A stretch of 64,000 nucleotides of DNA, taken from contig CAVXOW010000004.1 of assembly GCA_963763485.1 (NCBI GenBank), positions 434,001 through 498,000 of the forward strand. The letters run 5' to 3'. Every line of letters begins with the position of its first letter. The first letter of the stretch is position 1. The notes beneath the pieces are model-generated. The model ran no database searches. It was given only the letters and a program-made list of their open reading frames with translations, and was not told the origin of the DNA. The translations under genes and the position numbers were made by a program. This document shows positions 36,438 through 45,763 of the stretch, piece after piece. This DNA is from CAWCKS01 sp963763485. GTDB taxonomy: Bacteria; Pseudomonadota; Alphaproteobacteria; Rhizobiales; Xanthobacteraceae.

Positions 36438-37439
36438 CTATTGCGATGAGCATTGTTGAGCGAGCCGTCTGAGAATGATCTTGGCGTCGTCGTTCATCTC
36501 GCGAACGATCTCGGCGGCAGGCTGTACGTTCCGAACGAGCGCGACACCCTGGCCCGACCATAATGAAAGCGGCTCGATTTCGCCGATAGTGTCCGGCCCC
36601 GGCGTGTAGCTCCTATACCGGTCAGCTTCGCCGCGGCTTGGTGACCTCGCAATGATCTCGCCTTCGCCCGGTCGTTGGCCCGAAGGCGGCCGACCCGCGG
36701 CCTCCCAGTCGCGAACAGTGCTGTTACGCAGCACCCGATGTGGCGCATTTGCCCAGCCACCATCGAAGAGATTTTCGCAATAGGCGGTGTCGTTCTCGGA
36801 GGCGGCAAGGATCCGACGTTGATATTCAGGATGGATTGACGCCTCCTCAGAGGCGAGAAATCGGGTGCCAACCCAGACACCCGCTGCTCCGAGCGCCAGC
36901 GCGGCGGCCATACCGCGACCATCGGCGATGCCGCCAGCGGCAATCACGGGAGTATCGCCGACCGCATCAACGATCGCTGGTACGAGAGGCAACGTCGCGA
37001 CCGTCCCCCTGACGTGGCCGCCGGCTTCCCATCCCTGCGCGACGATGACATCGACGCCACTGTCGACGGCGCGCCGAGCATCATCGGCGTTGCCCACGGT
37101 GTACATGACGTGAGCGCCACCAGCCTTGGCGCGCTTCACCAGGGAGCCGGGGTCGCGCCAAAAGAACGAGATGATTGGCACGCCTTCCTCAAGGCATACC
37201 TCGAGACGTTCCTGTTGAGAAAACTCCGTAACCAAATTCACGGCAAAAGGCTGTGAAGTGAGTCCACGCATTTTCCGCACGGTGCCGCGCAGGGTTTCGA
37301 GATCGGCGCGCCAAAGCGGCAATGTTCCCAGCGCCCCGGCATTGCTCACTGCCGCGGCAAGACGCACGGGCACTGCTCCGCCCATCGGGGCCTGGACAAT
37401 GGGAATCTCGATTCCAAGCGTCGTGAATAGCTGTCGCAT
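36438..37439 (-). CDS. Nitronate monooxygenase family flavoprotein
   Basis: The 333-residue TIM barrel has the family start (IPIVQAPMGGAVPVRLAAAV), AVNLVTEFSQQE, VDVIVAQGWEAGGHVRG with the active-site His region and APVIAAGGIAD-type FMN phosphate loops (DTPVIAAGGIADGRG, LGAAGVWVGTRFLAS). It oxidises alkyl nitronates with FMN and O2, although many homologues have other substrates. It is convergent in organisation with nothing immediately downstream and carries a roughly 400-bp leader. Confidence 0.85.
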   Translation of the reverse strand: MRQLFTTLGIEIPIVQAPMGGAVPVRLAAAVSNAGALGTLPLWRADLETLRGTVRKMRGLTSQPFAVNLVTEFSQQERLEVCLEEGVPIISFFWRDPGSLVKRAKAGGAHVMYTVGNADDARRAVDSGVDVIVAQGWEAGGHVRGTVATLPLVPAIVDAVGDTPVIAAGGIADGRGMAAALALGAAGVWVGTRFLASEEASIHPEYQRRILAASENDTAYCENLFDGGWANAPHRVLRNSTVRDWEAAGRPPSGQRPGEGEIIARSPSRGEADRYRSYTPGPDTIGEIEPLSLWSGQGVALVRNVQPAAEIVREMNDDAKIILRRLAQQCSSQ

Positions 37440-37853
37440 AGGCTTCTCCCATGAGAGCCGTCAGATGGCATCCAGACCCGCCCTTCGGCCATGATGGCCG
37501 GATGGCTCATGCGATTTCGACTGAAGCTTATCGTCGGGTGCTGCGGACTGTCTACATGCCCTGCGAAGGATCCGAATGCTCTCGCCGCGAGGGAACATGA
37601 TCTGCCTGCTCCGTACTGCGGTCCGAGTCCGTTCCAGGTCAAAAGGCGAAATACTCGCTGCGAGCCCATGTCTTCCGCTTTGCCCTGAAAGCGGACTTAA
37701 GTCGGACATCACGCGAGGTCCGAAAGGTGCCGACAACGGTCATTCTGCCAGCGCTTACTCCTGGAGGATTTCGCGGCCTTCCTTCTGCGGCCGGGTTTCG
37801 ATATCCTTGGCCGCCCAGGGCTCCGCGAGGATCGGGGCAGCAAACGGTGCACC
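37440..37853. other. Intergenic region with direct-repeat copy B
   Basis: Apart from the repeat at 37628-37725 I see nothing coding. The divergent promoters of the nitronate monooxygenase and the FAD monooxygenase should be here. Confidence 0.45.
37628..37725 (+). repeat. Direct repeat, copy B (partner at 34177-34273)
   Basis: It matches copy A in the same orientation (see that entry for shared blocks). Copies A and B flank 3.4 kb that hold the APH-like kinase, the alpha/beta hydrolase and the nitronate monooxygenase. The repeats are diverged, so any recombination or insertion they record is old. Confidence 0.6.
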
Positions 37854-39197
37854 ATGAGCATGATCGGCAAGCAGGCCGTCGTGATCGGCGCGGGAATGGG
37901 TGGGCTGACCGCAGCGCGGGCCCTCGCCGACTTTTTTGAACAGGTGGTTGTCCTCGAGCGCGACACGCTTCCGTCGCAGCCGGCGGCCCGTGCGGGGATC
38001 CCGCAGGGGCGCCATGTCCATGCCCTGCTGCTTGGCGGTCAACGAGCTCTCGACGAGCTGTTCACAGGCTTCGAGCACGATCTCGTGCAGGCGGGAGCCG
38101 TGAGACTGCGGTCGGGGCTTGATCTTCGCTCCGAGACCCCGAACTACAATCCATTTCCGCGACGTGATCACGGGTGGCACAACTACGCGGCCTCAAGGCC
38201 CGCCATCGAACATGTTGTGCGACAACGGGTAGAAGGTTGCGCGACCATCGAACTGTGCCAGCGCAGCCGGGTCAAAAAATTGCTGGCTTCTCCAGATGGA
38301 GAGCGGGTCGTCGGCGTCAGCTATGAGAACGAGGATGGTGCGAGCGATACGATTGCGACGGATCTCGTGGTTGATGCCTCCGGAACAGCAGCGCTCACGC
38401 TCGACTTGCTGCAATCGATCGGCCGACCAATGCCGGAGGAAACCAGAATTGGCGTCGATCTAGGCTATGCGAGCTGTGTCTTTGCCATTCCCGATGACGC
38501 GCCGACCGAGTGGAAGGGCGTAAGGACCATCGGAGGGCGTCCAAACGTCAGGCGAGGCGGACTGCTGATGCCACTGGAGGGCAACCGCTGGATGGTATCC
38601 CTCGGCGGAGCTCATGGCCTTGTGCCGCCCGGCGATCCCGAGGGCTTTCTGACGTATGCAGAAGGGCTGTCGACACCGACAATCTATAACGCGATCAGGC
38701 ACGCCAAGCGAATTGGAGATGTCGCGCGCTACGGATTTCCCGAAAGCATGCAGCGCCATTTCGAGAGGATCGACAAGTTTCCCGCTGGACTGCTGCCAAT
38801 CGCCGATGCCATCTGCCGCTTTAATCCTGTCTACGGGCAAGGTATGAGCGTGGCGGCGCAGGAGGCGTGTCTGCTGCAGCGGCTTCTCGGGAGATTGGCG
38901 GAAGACAGCAATCCAAATGTCGCGCTAGCGCTGTTGTTTTTCGCTGAGGTGCAAACGTTGATCGACACGCCATGGTCGGTGGCTACACTCGACTTTGTGT
39001 TTCCGGAGACTCGCGGGCAACGTCCGGCCGATTTTGAGAACACGCTTAGATTTGGCGCTGCGTTAACAAAACTTGCTGCAGAAGATGCCGACGTGCACAG
39101 GCTGATTGCCGAGGTGCAAAACCTATTGAGGCCTCGCAGCGCGTATAACGATCCAGCGCTGGTGCAGCGCGTCGTCGCGATGATGGCCAACTCGTAA
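37854..39197 (+). CDS. FAD-dependent monooxygenase / oxidoreductase (PHBH-like fold)
   Basis: The 447-residue protein starts with the dinucleotide motif QAVVIGAGMGGLTAARALAD and VLERDTLP, and shows ATDLVVDASGTAALTLDLL and the second FAD motif LLPIADAICRFNPVYGQGMS. The GIPQGRHVHALLLGGQRALDE segment is typical of a rhizobial and actinobacterial subgroup. The family hydroxylates or epoxidises aromatic or alicyclic compounds or reduces isoprenoids; the reaction is unknown. The stop is followed by 343 bases without a gene. Confidence 0.8.
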   Translation: MSMIGKQAVVIGAGMGGLTAARALADFFEQVVVLERDTLPSQPAARAGIPQGRHVHALLLGGQRALDELFTGFEHDLVQAGAVRLRSGLDLRSETPNYNPFPRRDHGWHNYAASRPAIEHVVRQRVEGCATIELCQRSRVKKLLASPDGERVVGVSYENEDGASDTIATDLVVDASGTAALTLDLLQSIGRPMPEETRIGVDLGYASCVFAIPDDAPTEWKGVRTIGGRPNVRRGGLLMPLEGNRWMVSLGGAHGLVPPGDPEGFLTYAEGLSTPTIYNAIRHAKRIGDVARYGFPESMQRHFERIDKFPAGLLPIADAICRFNPVYGQGMSVAAQEACLLQRLLGRLAEDSNPNVALALLFFAEVQTLIDTPWSVATLDFVFPETRGQRPADFENTLRFGAALTKLAAEDADVHRLIAEVQNLLRPRSAYNDPALVQRVVAMMANS

Positions 39198-39540
39198 GTC
39201 GATCCAGCGGCCTTTTATGATCGATTCGGTTTACCCGCGGGCAGTATCACAGCCACTGTCCTGCAGCGACCAAACGAATCAAATTTCACCTGGCTTTGAC
39301 CAACGCGATGTCCGAGATGGGGTCATTTGCCGACATTAAGTAGTTAAACGCGATGTCGGCTTTAAGAGCGGACGTCGCCCGCTTATGAGTACACGCTCTA
39401 GTTCGGGTCTGAGCCAAGAACGCTCACATCGAACCAAGCCTGCCCCAATTGCGCTTCGCGAACTACGGCACATGAGACGCAGTTCACAACACCTGTCGAC
39501 GACCTGCGGCGATCCCTCTCAAGTTTCCGACCGGCTTGCC
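39198..39540. other. Intergenic region with repeat-like fragments
   Basis: GCGATGTCCGAGATGGGGTC (about 39306-39325) and a following GCGATGTCGGC half recall the GGACATC blocks of the repeats at 34177 and 37628 in reverse orientation. No gene is found. Confidence 0.3.
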
Positions 39541-40725
39541 TCACGATTTGATCAGCCGCTGCGAGGTCCGGAACACGAGCAACAGCACCAGGCCGGACGC
39601 CATCATGGCCGAGGCGAACAGGATCGGCGCTGCGGCATCGCCGGTCACGTCGCGGAATTTGCCGGCCAGCGCCGGCAGGATCGCCATGCCGAGATAGAAC
39701 AGTGTGAAGAACACGCCCATGCCGACCGCGCGGTTTTGCGGCGACAGCACCGGCGCGAGCAGGCTGAAGATCGGCCCAGCCGGCAGCGAAGTTGCGATCA
39801 CGAGACAAAGCAGCACAGCCACCGGCGCGCTCGCGAACGGCAGCGCCAGCGTCAGGAGCGATGAGAGCACGAAACCCGCCACCATGAACAGGTCGGGACG
39901 CTTGACGCGCTCGACGGCAAAGCCGGCGAGCGGCACCAGCGGAATGGTGCCCCAGCCGAGCAGGCTGACGATGCCGCCGGCGCTCTGCAGCGAATATCCG
40001 GCGCGCGTAAAAAGCTCCGGCGAGAAGTTGACGAGCAGGATGAAGCCGACATTGAAGACGGCCCAGATCGAGCCGGCGACAATGGCGAGCACCCACTCGC
40101 GTTTCGTCAGACGAATGCTGAACGCGCCGCCGGTGGCCTGCGGCGCATCGGGTGCGTCGCGATAGAATGCGGCAACCAGGCCAAGACACAGCAAGGCGAA
40201 CGCGGCGCCAAGCAGCATCACGGCCTGCCACGACCACGCCGCCGCAAGCGGCGGAAACAGCAGGAAGGAAAAGCCGATGCCGAGCGGCCAGCTCGCGATC
40301 AGGATCGACATCGCGGTGACGATCTCCTTGCCCGAAAACCAGTCGGTGATCATCTTGGTCAGCATGATCGACATCGCGATGCCGCCGACGCCGCTGACGA
40401 GGCGGCCGGCGACGGCCAGCCCGAGCTGGTCGGACGCCGTCATTGCGCCGCCGACAGCCATCAGCGCGAGGCTGACGAGGACGATCTGCTTGGCGCCAAA
40501 GCGCTGGCCGAGCACGCCGCTCGGCAGCGCGACGACCGCGCCCGGCAGCATGTAGAGCCCGATCAAGCTGCCGAGCCAGGTGAAGTCGATGTGCAGGCGA
40601 TCGATCAGCAGCGGCCCGACCGCGCCGATGGTCTGAAACTGAAACGACATCGCCGCGCGCGCCAGAAACAGCACGAGCAGGATGAGCCATCGGTTTGAGG
40701 TCACGGGTGATGCTTTCGGAGGCAC
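39541..40725 (-). CDS. MFS transporter, 12 helices
   Basis: The 394-residue protein is intact. It has the MFS signature loop after helix 2 (GVLGQRFGAKQIVLVSLALM), a central charged loop (FYRDAPDAPQATGG) and the symmetric second half with FAVERVKRPDLFMVAGF. It resembles the CynX/NNP-like single-substrate permeases. Direction and substrate are unknown. It is preceded by a 256-base leader shared with the small secreted gene at 40982. Confidence 0.85.
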   Translation of the reverse strand: MPPKASPVTSNRWLILLVLFLARAAMSFQFQTIGAVGPLLIDRLHIDFTWLGSLIGLYMLPGAVVALPSGVLGQRFGAKQIVLVSLALMAVGGAMTASDQLGLAVAGRLVSGVGGIAMSIMLTKMITDWFSGKEIVTAMSILIASWPLGIGFSFLLFPPLAAAWSWQAVMLLGAAFALLCLGLVAAFYRDAPDAPQATGGAFSIRLTKREWVLAIVAGSIWAVFNVGFILLVNFSPELFTRAGYSLQSAGGIVSLLGWGTIPLVPLAGFAVERVKRPDLFMVAGFVLSSLLTLALPFASAPVAVLLCLVIATSLPAGPIFSLLAPVLSPQNRAVGMGVFFTLFYLGMAILPALAGKFRDVTGDAAAPILFASAMMASGLVLLLVFRTSQRLIKS

Positions 40726-40981
40726 GGTTGTGGGCTAGTGGTCAGCCTTCGCTGGCGCAGTCAAGTGACAGCGGCTGGCAGCATTTCGAGGACGGCTTCA
40801 ATCACCTGCACGAACCGCTCCGCGGCCCGACGTCCGCCAAGCCCCATATGCCGGGCGCAAATCCGGCGTCCTGACAGCGCAGTCCGCTTGTGTGATGGAC
40901 GTCACTTACGACGCCGGCCGGCTCGCGGCTTGGTCCTCAGCACGCGGTCGCTTCCTGCGGCCGACAACTGGAGGACATCCC

Positions 40982-41227
40982 ATGAAAACCGCTCGCATCA
41001 CTCTCTTTGCTTTTGCCGCCGCCATCGCACTCAGCACGCTGGTCGCCTCCGCACCCGCAAAGGCCACCGACTGGAGCTGGCTGTCGAACAAGCAATATAT
41101 CGACTGCCTCAATTTGTTCGCCAACGGCGACTTCCTGACGCCCGCGAACGCGTCGCCCGCAGAGCGCGCTGCGAAGCGCGAACAGGGACGCCGCTATTGC
41201 AATCGGCAATTCTACGGCCACGATTGA
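40982..41227 (+). CDS. Small secreted protein with two cysteines
   Basis: From the ATG at 40982, preceded by TGGAGGACATCCC, the 81-residue product has a signal peptide (KTARITLFAFAAAIALSTLV, cleavage after AKA) and a mature part TDWSWLSNKQYIDCLNLFAN ... GRRYCNRQFYGHD with two cysteines. It is followed by a strong terminator, so it forms its own transcript. Family unknown. Confidence 0.7.
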   Translation: MKTARITLFAFAAAIALSTLVASAPAKATDWSWLSNKQYIDCLNLFANGDFLTPANASPAERAAKREQGRRYCNRQFYGHD

Positions 41228-41618
41228 TCAAGCGCCGCCTGAGCGAACAATCGACGCACGAGGCCGCCCCAGCTGGCGGCCTCTTTGCTTTTCGGGCGCG
41301 CTTTCGGTGCCAAAACAAAAGACCAATCGATAAGGCCGTCGCCGGAATCTGGTACCCGAGCGATGCACTAGTCGCTTCGCGGCGTCTTGCGCCCTACACG
41401 CAGACAGTCGCTGCAAAATGGCGAGATCGCGGGACGCGGCCTGCCGCTGATTTGCGGCTCGATTGCGCCTCAAGCCCAGAGGTTGTGCTATGGTTTGGTC
41501 CGCGCGTTGTGGACGAAGCCTGTGAGGCGACGGCACTTCATCGCGCTGTTCGGAAATGCAGGGGTGCCGACCCAACCGGCCATAGCTGAAGCGAGGCTCC
41601 GGCTAAGGGAGATGACCG
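41228..41618. other. Intergenic region with terminator and a leader remnant
   Basis: Contains the terminator at 41260-41292 and the decayed leader at 41522-41641. The remainder (about 41300-41520) has no supported gene. Confidence 0.45.
41260..41292 (+). terminator. Rho-independent terminator
   Basis: GAGGCCGCC (41260-41268) pairs with GGCGGCCTC (41275-41283) around CCAGCT and is followed by TTTGCTTTT. It ends the transcript of the small secreted gene. Confidence 0.8.
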
Positions 41619-41641
41619 ATGACCGAGTACTTCAAGGCTGA
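41522..41641 (+). pseudogene. Possible decayed Tat-type leader of an ABC substrate-binding protein
   Basis: A GTG-started frame reads VRRRHFIALFGNAGVPTQPA, like the RRREFIALLGG leader of a large family of rhizobial ABC substrate-binding proteins, but the rest of such a protein is missing and the frame runs into the start of the next gene. The similarity is short and may be chance. Confidence 0.22.
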
Positions 41642-42488
41642 GCGTCGCCTGCCGGCCGGCTTTGATTTGAAGGGCCACATCGACCGGCTCGAGGCCGACG
41701 GCTACACGATTCTCGACGAGTTCATGAGCGCCGACTGCTTGGGGCGTTTCCGGAAAGGACTTGCGCAGCATCTCGGGACCCATCGCGGCCGGAATGCCTT
41801 TGAGGGCTTTACCACCGAGCGGGTCTATACGCTGGTGGGCCGCGGCGAGGTCTATGAGGAGATCGCCTCCGATCACCGGCTGCTCGCGATTCTCGACCGG
41901 CTGCTTTTGCCGAACTACTTGCTGAGCGGCGATCACGCGATTTGCATTTATCCCGGCGAGAAGGCGCAGAACCTGCACTTCGACGACAGCTTCTATCCGT
42001 TCCCTCGGCCTCGCCCTGCCCTCAGCATCTCGACCATCGGCGCAATCGATGCCTTCACGCCCGAAAATGGTGGAACAGTAATGTACCGCGGGAGCCACAA
42101 ATGGACCTCAGAGCGGATCGACGCGCTGCGGACATCGTTGGCGCGCGGCGAAACCACAGAGGATACCGAGTGCCGGCTCCAGTTGACGATGCCGGCCGGC
42201 GCGCTCTGCGTCTTCCAGGGCACACTCCTGCACGGCGGCGGCGCGAACACCAGCAACGCCCCGCGGCTCTCCTTTACTAACCAATACTGCGAGCCGTGGG
42301 CGCGACCGCAGGAGAACTTCTTTCTCGGTGTGCCGAAGGAGAAGGTGCGGCACATGAGCCGCGAGATGCAGATCCTGCTGGGCTACGAACTTCGTCGCCC
42401 CGGCGACATCATGGGCCAGGTCGGCGGCTACCATCCGCTCAAAACGCTCGACCCTGACTTCGTGCTGCCCGTGCTGCGCCAGACCTGA
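41619..42488 (+). CDS. Phytanoyl-CoA dioxygenase family protein
   Basis: The 289-residue protein has the PhyH double-stranded beta-helix: GYTILDEFMSADCLGRFRKG, the iron-binding H-x-D in LHFDDSFYPFP, NGGTVMYRGSHKWTSERI and the distal His in LLHGGGANTSNAPRLSFTNQ with the 2-oxoglutarate Arg. It should be an Fe(II)/2-oxoglutarate hydroxylase; the substrate is unknown. The amidase gene follows on the same strand. Confidence 0.82.
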   Translation: MTEYFKAERRLPAGFDLKGHIDRLEADGYTILDEFMSADCLGRFRKGLAQHLGTHRGRNAFEGFTTERVYTLVGRGEVYEEIASDHRLLAILDRLLLPNYLLSGDHAICIYPGEKAQNLHFDDSFYPFPRPRPALSISTIGAIDAFTPENGGTVMYRGSHKWTSERIDALRTSLARGETTEDTECRLQLTMPAGALCVFQGTLLHGGGANTSNAPRLSFTNQYCEPWARPQENFFLGVPKEKVRHMSREMQILLGYELRRPGDIMGQVGGYHPLKTLDPDFVLPVLRQT

Positions 42489-42569
42489 GGCGCCCGCATC
42501 TCGGTTGACCGGGCGGCGGACCTCAGGCTTTGTTGCGAGGCAGAACTGGTGCCCCCAAAATCGTGTCCG

Positions 42570-44028
42570 ATGTCGTCTCCTCACGATGAGCTGTGCCGGC
42601 TGACGGCAACCGAGGCAGTGCTTCGCCTGAAGCGCCGTGAGATCACGCCGCTCGACCTCATCGACGCCGCGGCGCGCCGGATTGCGGACGTCGAGCCGGC
42701 GATCAATGCGCTGCCGACCTTGTGTCTCGATCGCGCGCGTGCCCATGCCGAGAGACTGATGCGCGGTAAAGGTCGCGAGGCCGAGGCTGAGCCTGGCTGG
42801 CTGTGCGGCCTGCCGGTCGCCATCAAGGATCTCACCGATGTCGCAGGCGTGCGCACGACCTACGGCTCAGCGATCTTCCGCGACCATGTGCCGACGCGTT
42901 CGCACCCGGTGGTCGAACGGATCGAGCGCAGAGGCGGCATTGTCATCGCCAAGTCGAACACGCCGGAATTCGGCGCCGGCGGCTCAACGTTCAACGAGGT
43001 GTTCGGCCGCACCCGCAATCCGTGGAATACCGCGCTGACCCCGGGCGGCTCGACCGGCGGCGGCGGCGCCGCGCTCGCGGCCGGCGAGGTCTGGCTCGCA
43101 CACGGCTCCGACCATGCGGGAAGCCTGCGTCGACCCGCCACCTACTGCTCGGTCGTCGGCTTGCGGCCCTCGCCGGGCCGGGTCACGCGCGGCACGTCCA
43201 ACAATTTGTTCTCGCCGCTCTCGGTGCAGGGGCCGATGGCACGCACCGTGGCCGACGTGGCGCTGTTTCTCGATACCATGGCGGGCCTGTGTCCGCGCGA
43301 TCCTCTGACGTTCGAGGCGCCACATCCTTCGTTCACCGCCGCGGTTGCGAGCCCGATTGCGCCGAAGCGCGTCGCCTGGACCGCCGACTTCGGCGGCAAG
43401 GTGCCGGTCGACCGCGAGACGCGGGAGATCTGTGCCAATGCGGCGCGCCGTTTCGAGGAGCTCGGCGCGGTGGTCGAGGAAGCCACTCCCGACCTCGGCA
43501 ATATCGCACAGGCCTTTCTCGCCCTGAGGGCGCAGCATTTCGTGGTCGAGCGCGAGCTGATGCTCAGAGCGCACCGCGACCAGATCAAGCCTGATATCAT
43601 CTGGAACACCGAGCAGGGCTTAAGGCAGTCGCCGAGCGAGCTCGCCGCCGCCGAGCGCGAGCGCGCCGCGCTGTTCCGGCGCACGAGCGAGTTCTTCGAG
43701 ACGTACGATCTTCTGGTGTCGCCCGGGAGCCTCGACGCCTGCGTTCGATGTCGAAATGCGGATGCCGGCAACGATCGATGGCAGGAAACTCGAGAACTAT
43801 CTCGGGGGCTCGCTGATCACCGCGGCAACCACCATGATGGCCTTGCCGTCCATTGCCGTGCCATGTGGTTTCGATCGGTACGGCCGCCCGGTCGGCTTGC
43901 AAATGGTCGGCCCGCATCGCGGCGAGGCTGAGCTGTTGCAGGCCGCGGTGCTGTTCGAACAGATGATCGGGCTTTCCGCGCTGGTCCCCATCGATCCACG
44001 ACCCGGCGCCGTGCCGCCGACCGGCTGA
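42570..44028 (+). CDS. Amidase signature family protein, frameshifted near 43726
   Basis: The Ser-cisSer-Lys triad is present: Lys in LPVAIKDLTDVAG, cis-Ser in GGSTGGGGAALAAG and nucleophile Ser in HGSDHAGSLRRPA. One surplus G in the GGG at 43725-43727 breaks the frame; without it LLVSPGASTPAFDVEMRMPA leads on to SIAVPCGFDRYGRPVGLQMV and the natural end, 485 residues, the usual length. The enzyme hydrolyses an amide; the substrate is unknown. Read literally it ends at 43931 with a foreign tail. Confidence 0.8.
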
Positions 44029-44103
44029 CGGCCGCATGCGGGTCGTGGCTCATGCCCAAGATGCCGACTAGCGATTATTGGGACGGAATTGGGAAGGAAA
44101 CAG

Positions 44104-44460
44104 ATGGAGCTACCGATGCAGGAAACTTCATCCGTCAGTTTTAGCGGCGTGTTTGCCTTGCGTGACGGCGTCAGGGAAGAAGAGTTCTTGCCTCGATTGC
44201 ACGCCTTCTTGCAGCATTTCATAGATATGGGTTTTGCGACGGACTATCGTGTCATGCGCCGCGAAGCGCTGGACGGTTTTGGCAAGACACTACCGGCTTT
44301 CAGGTATCGAGGTGAACTCATCTATCCAGACCTGCAGCGAGAGCATGCCGCGTACGCCTACGTCAAACAACGTGGCGAGCAAGTACACTCGCTCCACGTC
44401 GCGATGAACTCACTGGTCAAACCCGACGCAGACTTCTTTCTGGAAACGCAGATCGCATAG
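44104..44460 (+). CDS. Hypothetical protein, DUF6614-like
   Basis: From the ATG at 44104, preceded by GGAAGGAAACAG, the product is 118 residues: FALRDGVREEEFLPRLHAFL, YRVMRREALDGFGKTLPAFR and SLHVAMNSLVKPDADFFLET. The order of a gain-of-contact strand, RVMRR and HxxxNSLV blocks resembles a small ferredoxin-like-fold family (DUF6614) in rhizobia. The assignment is from memory of the pattern and is tentative. Confidence 0.5.
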   Translation: MELPMQETSSVSFSGVFALRDGVREEEFLPRLHAFLQHFIDMGFATDYRVMRREALDGFGKTLPAFRYRGELIYPDLQREHAAYAYVKQRGEQVHSLHVAMNSLVKPDADFFLETQIA

Positions 44461-44613
44461 GGTATGAATGTCTGGGCCTCTGGCCCGTAACCGAGGCGGC
44501 GTGGTTCAGCAGCGAAGTCCGCTGACGGGTGTAGAGCAGATTTGTTTGCTCGACCCGAGTTCTTCGGCTCCCGCCCATAGCAGATGTCCGAAGCGTCCGA
44601 ACTCGTATTTTTG

Positions 44614-45435
44614 TCAGTCTATGACCTTGCGACCACGCGCCAGCACCGCTGCAATGGGAATTGCGAGGTTTTCGTCACGGCGGAAACGTTCAGCCTGACT
44701 GTCGATGTCATCAGCAATGGCGGCGAGCGTTGACGGCTCTTGCGCCGCGATGAGCGCTGCCATTCGCGCGGTGCCAGCCGAGAGCGCCGCAAGCAATGCA
44801 CGTCCATTCGGTAGCAACCACTCAGAGCGAACGATTTCCGCAGACCTGTCAGCAAAAGTCGCCGCTTCGAGGATCCGTAGGCATTGATCAATTCGGTCCA
44901 ACGCTCCTCCCGGCGGCGGAGCCTTCAAGGCCGAACGACTGCCGTGCCGATCGACCGCGTCGAAAACCAGTGACCAGGCCGTGTTCTCCTCGGGCGTGGC
45001 CCACGTCGTGAAGGCCATGCGCCCATCCGGTTTGAGCACACGCCAGCACTGTGCAAGTGCCAATTCGGGCCGAGGAACGTGATGGATTCCGAAGCCCGAT
45101 ACGACAGCATCAAATGCGCCGTCCGGATACGGCAAGTTCTCGGCGTCTCCCTCGGTCACGACCACTTCGGGATGGTTGCTGCGGGTAATTCCAACCATCT
45201 CAGCCGAAAAGTCGAGGCCGTGAGCGGCGGCGCCGCGCGCCGACGCAGCAGCCGCGAGATCGCCTGGCCCACACGCGACATCGAGCACATGCTGACCGGG
45301 CGAAATTTCAGCGGCTTCCAGCAACGGCCTGATGTAGGGCGCCGTCGCATGAGCAAAGCTGTTTCCGTAGCTCGAAGCGGCACGTTGCCAGCCGGCGTGC
45401 TCGAAGGCGCGGACGGCTTCGGGTTCAAAGCTCAT
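44614..45435 (-). CDS. Class I SAM-dependent methyltransferase
   Basis: The 273-residue protein has motif I VLDVACGPGDLAAAASARGA, the acidic VVTEGDAENLPYPDGAFDAV region and FGIHHVPRPELALAQCWRVL, typical of UbiE/COQ5-type methyltransferases. It is opposite in direction to its neighbours and convergent with the DUF6614-like gene. Substrate unknown. Confidence 0.8.
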   Translation of the reverse strand: MSFEPEAVRAFEHAGWQRAASSYGNSFAHATAPYIRPLLEAAEISPGQHVLDVACGPGDLAAAASARGAAAHGLDFSAEMVGITRSNHPEVVVTEGDAENLPYPDGAFDAVVSGFGIHHVPRPELALAQCWRVLKPDGRMAFTTWATPEENTAWSLVFDAVDRHGSRSALKAPPPGGALDRIDQCLRILEAATFADRSAEIVRSEWLLPNGRALLAALSAGTARMAALIAAQEPSTLAAIADDIDSQAERFRRDENLAIPIAAVLARGRKVID

Positions 45436-45763
45436 GATGCACCAACCTGCGCGGACAATTCGCCCACGGTGATTTTAAGCAAGTCTGTCTGTTCGTGTCG
45501 ACATGGATCTGTCGGCTTTTGGGCCCTTAGCGGAGCTGCTGCCATATCGGTGTTGATGCCGGCTGTTGAGGGGAACGCAGACGTTTGGCCAACGGCTCGT
45601 GGCGTTGTGGGCATGTTGCTGCTGAGCTTGATGCCAGGCACCAGCGCATCATACGCCGCTCTGGTTTGGGAAGGGGCGCCAGCGCGGCGAACTTGTTGCG
45701 CTGCTCGACGGATCGTGCGCAACTCGCGCGGCCGGAGCTATAATAGCTTGGGAGGAAACCGTC
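45436..45763. other. Divergent intergenic region before the TctC-type gene
   Basis: No gene is supported in these 328 bases. TATAAT stands at 45739-45744 and GGGAGGAAACC just before the ATG at 45764. The TATAAT is only 20 bases from the start codon, so it would give a very short leader, and no clear -35 box lies 17 bases before it. Confidence 0.35.

Noticed and set aside
45739..45744. TATAAT as -10 box of the TctC-type gene
   Set aside because: It is only 20 bases from the ATG, overlaps the region of the ribosome binding site spacing and has no good -35 partner; kept only as a note.
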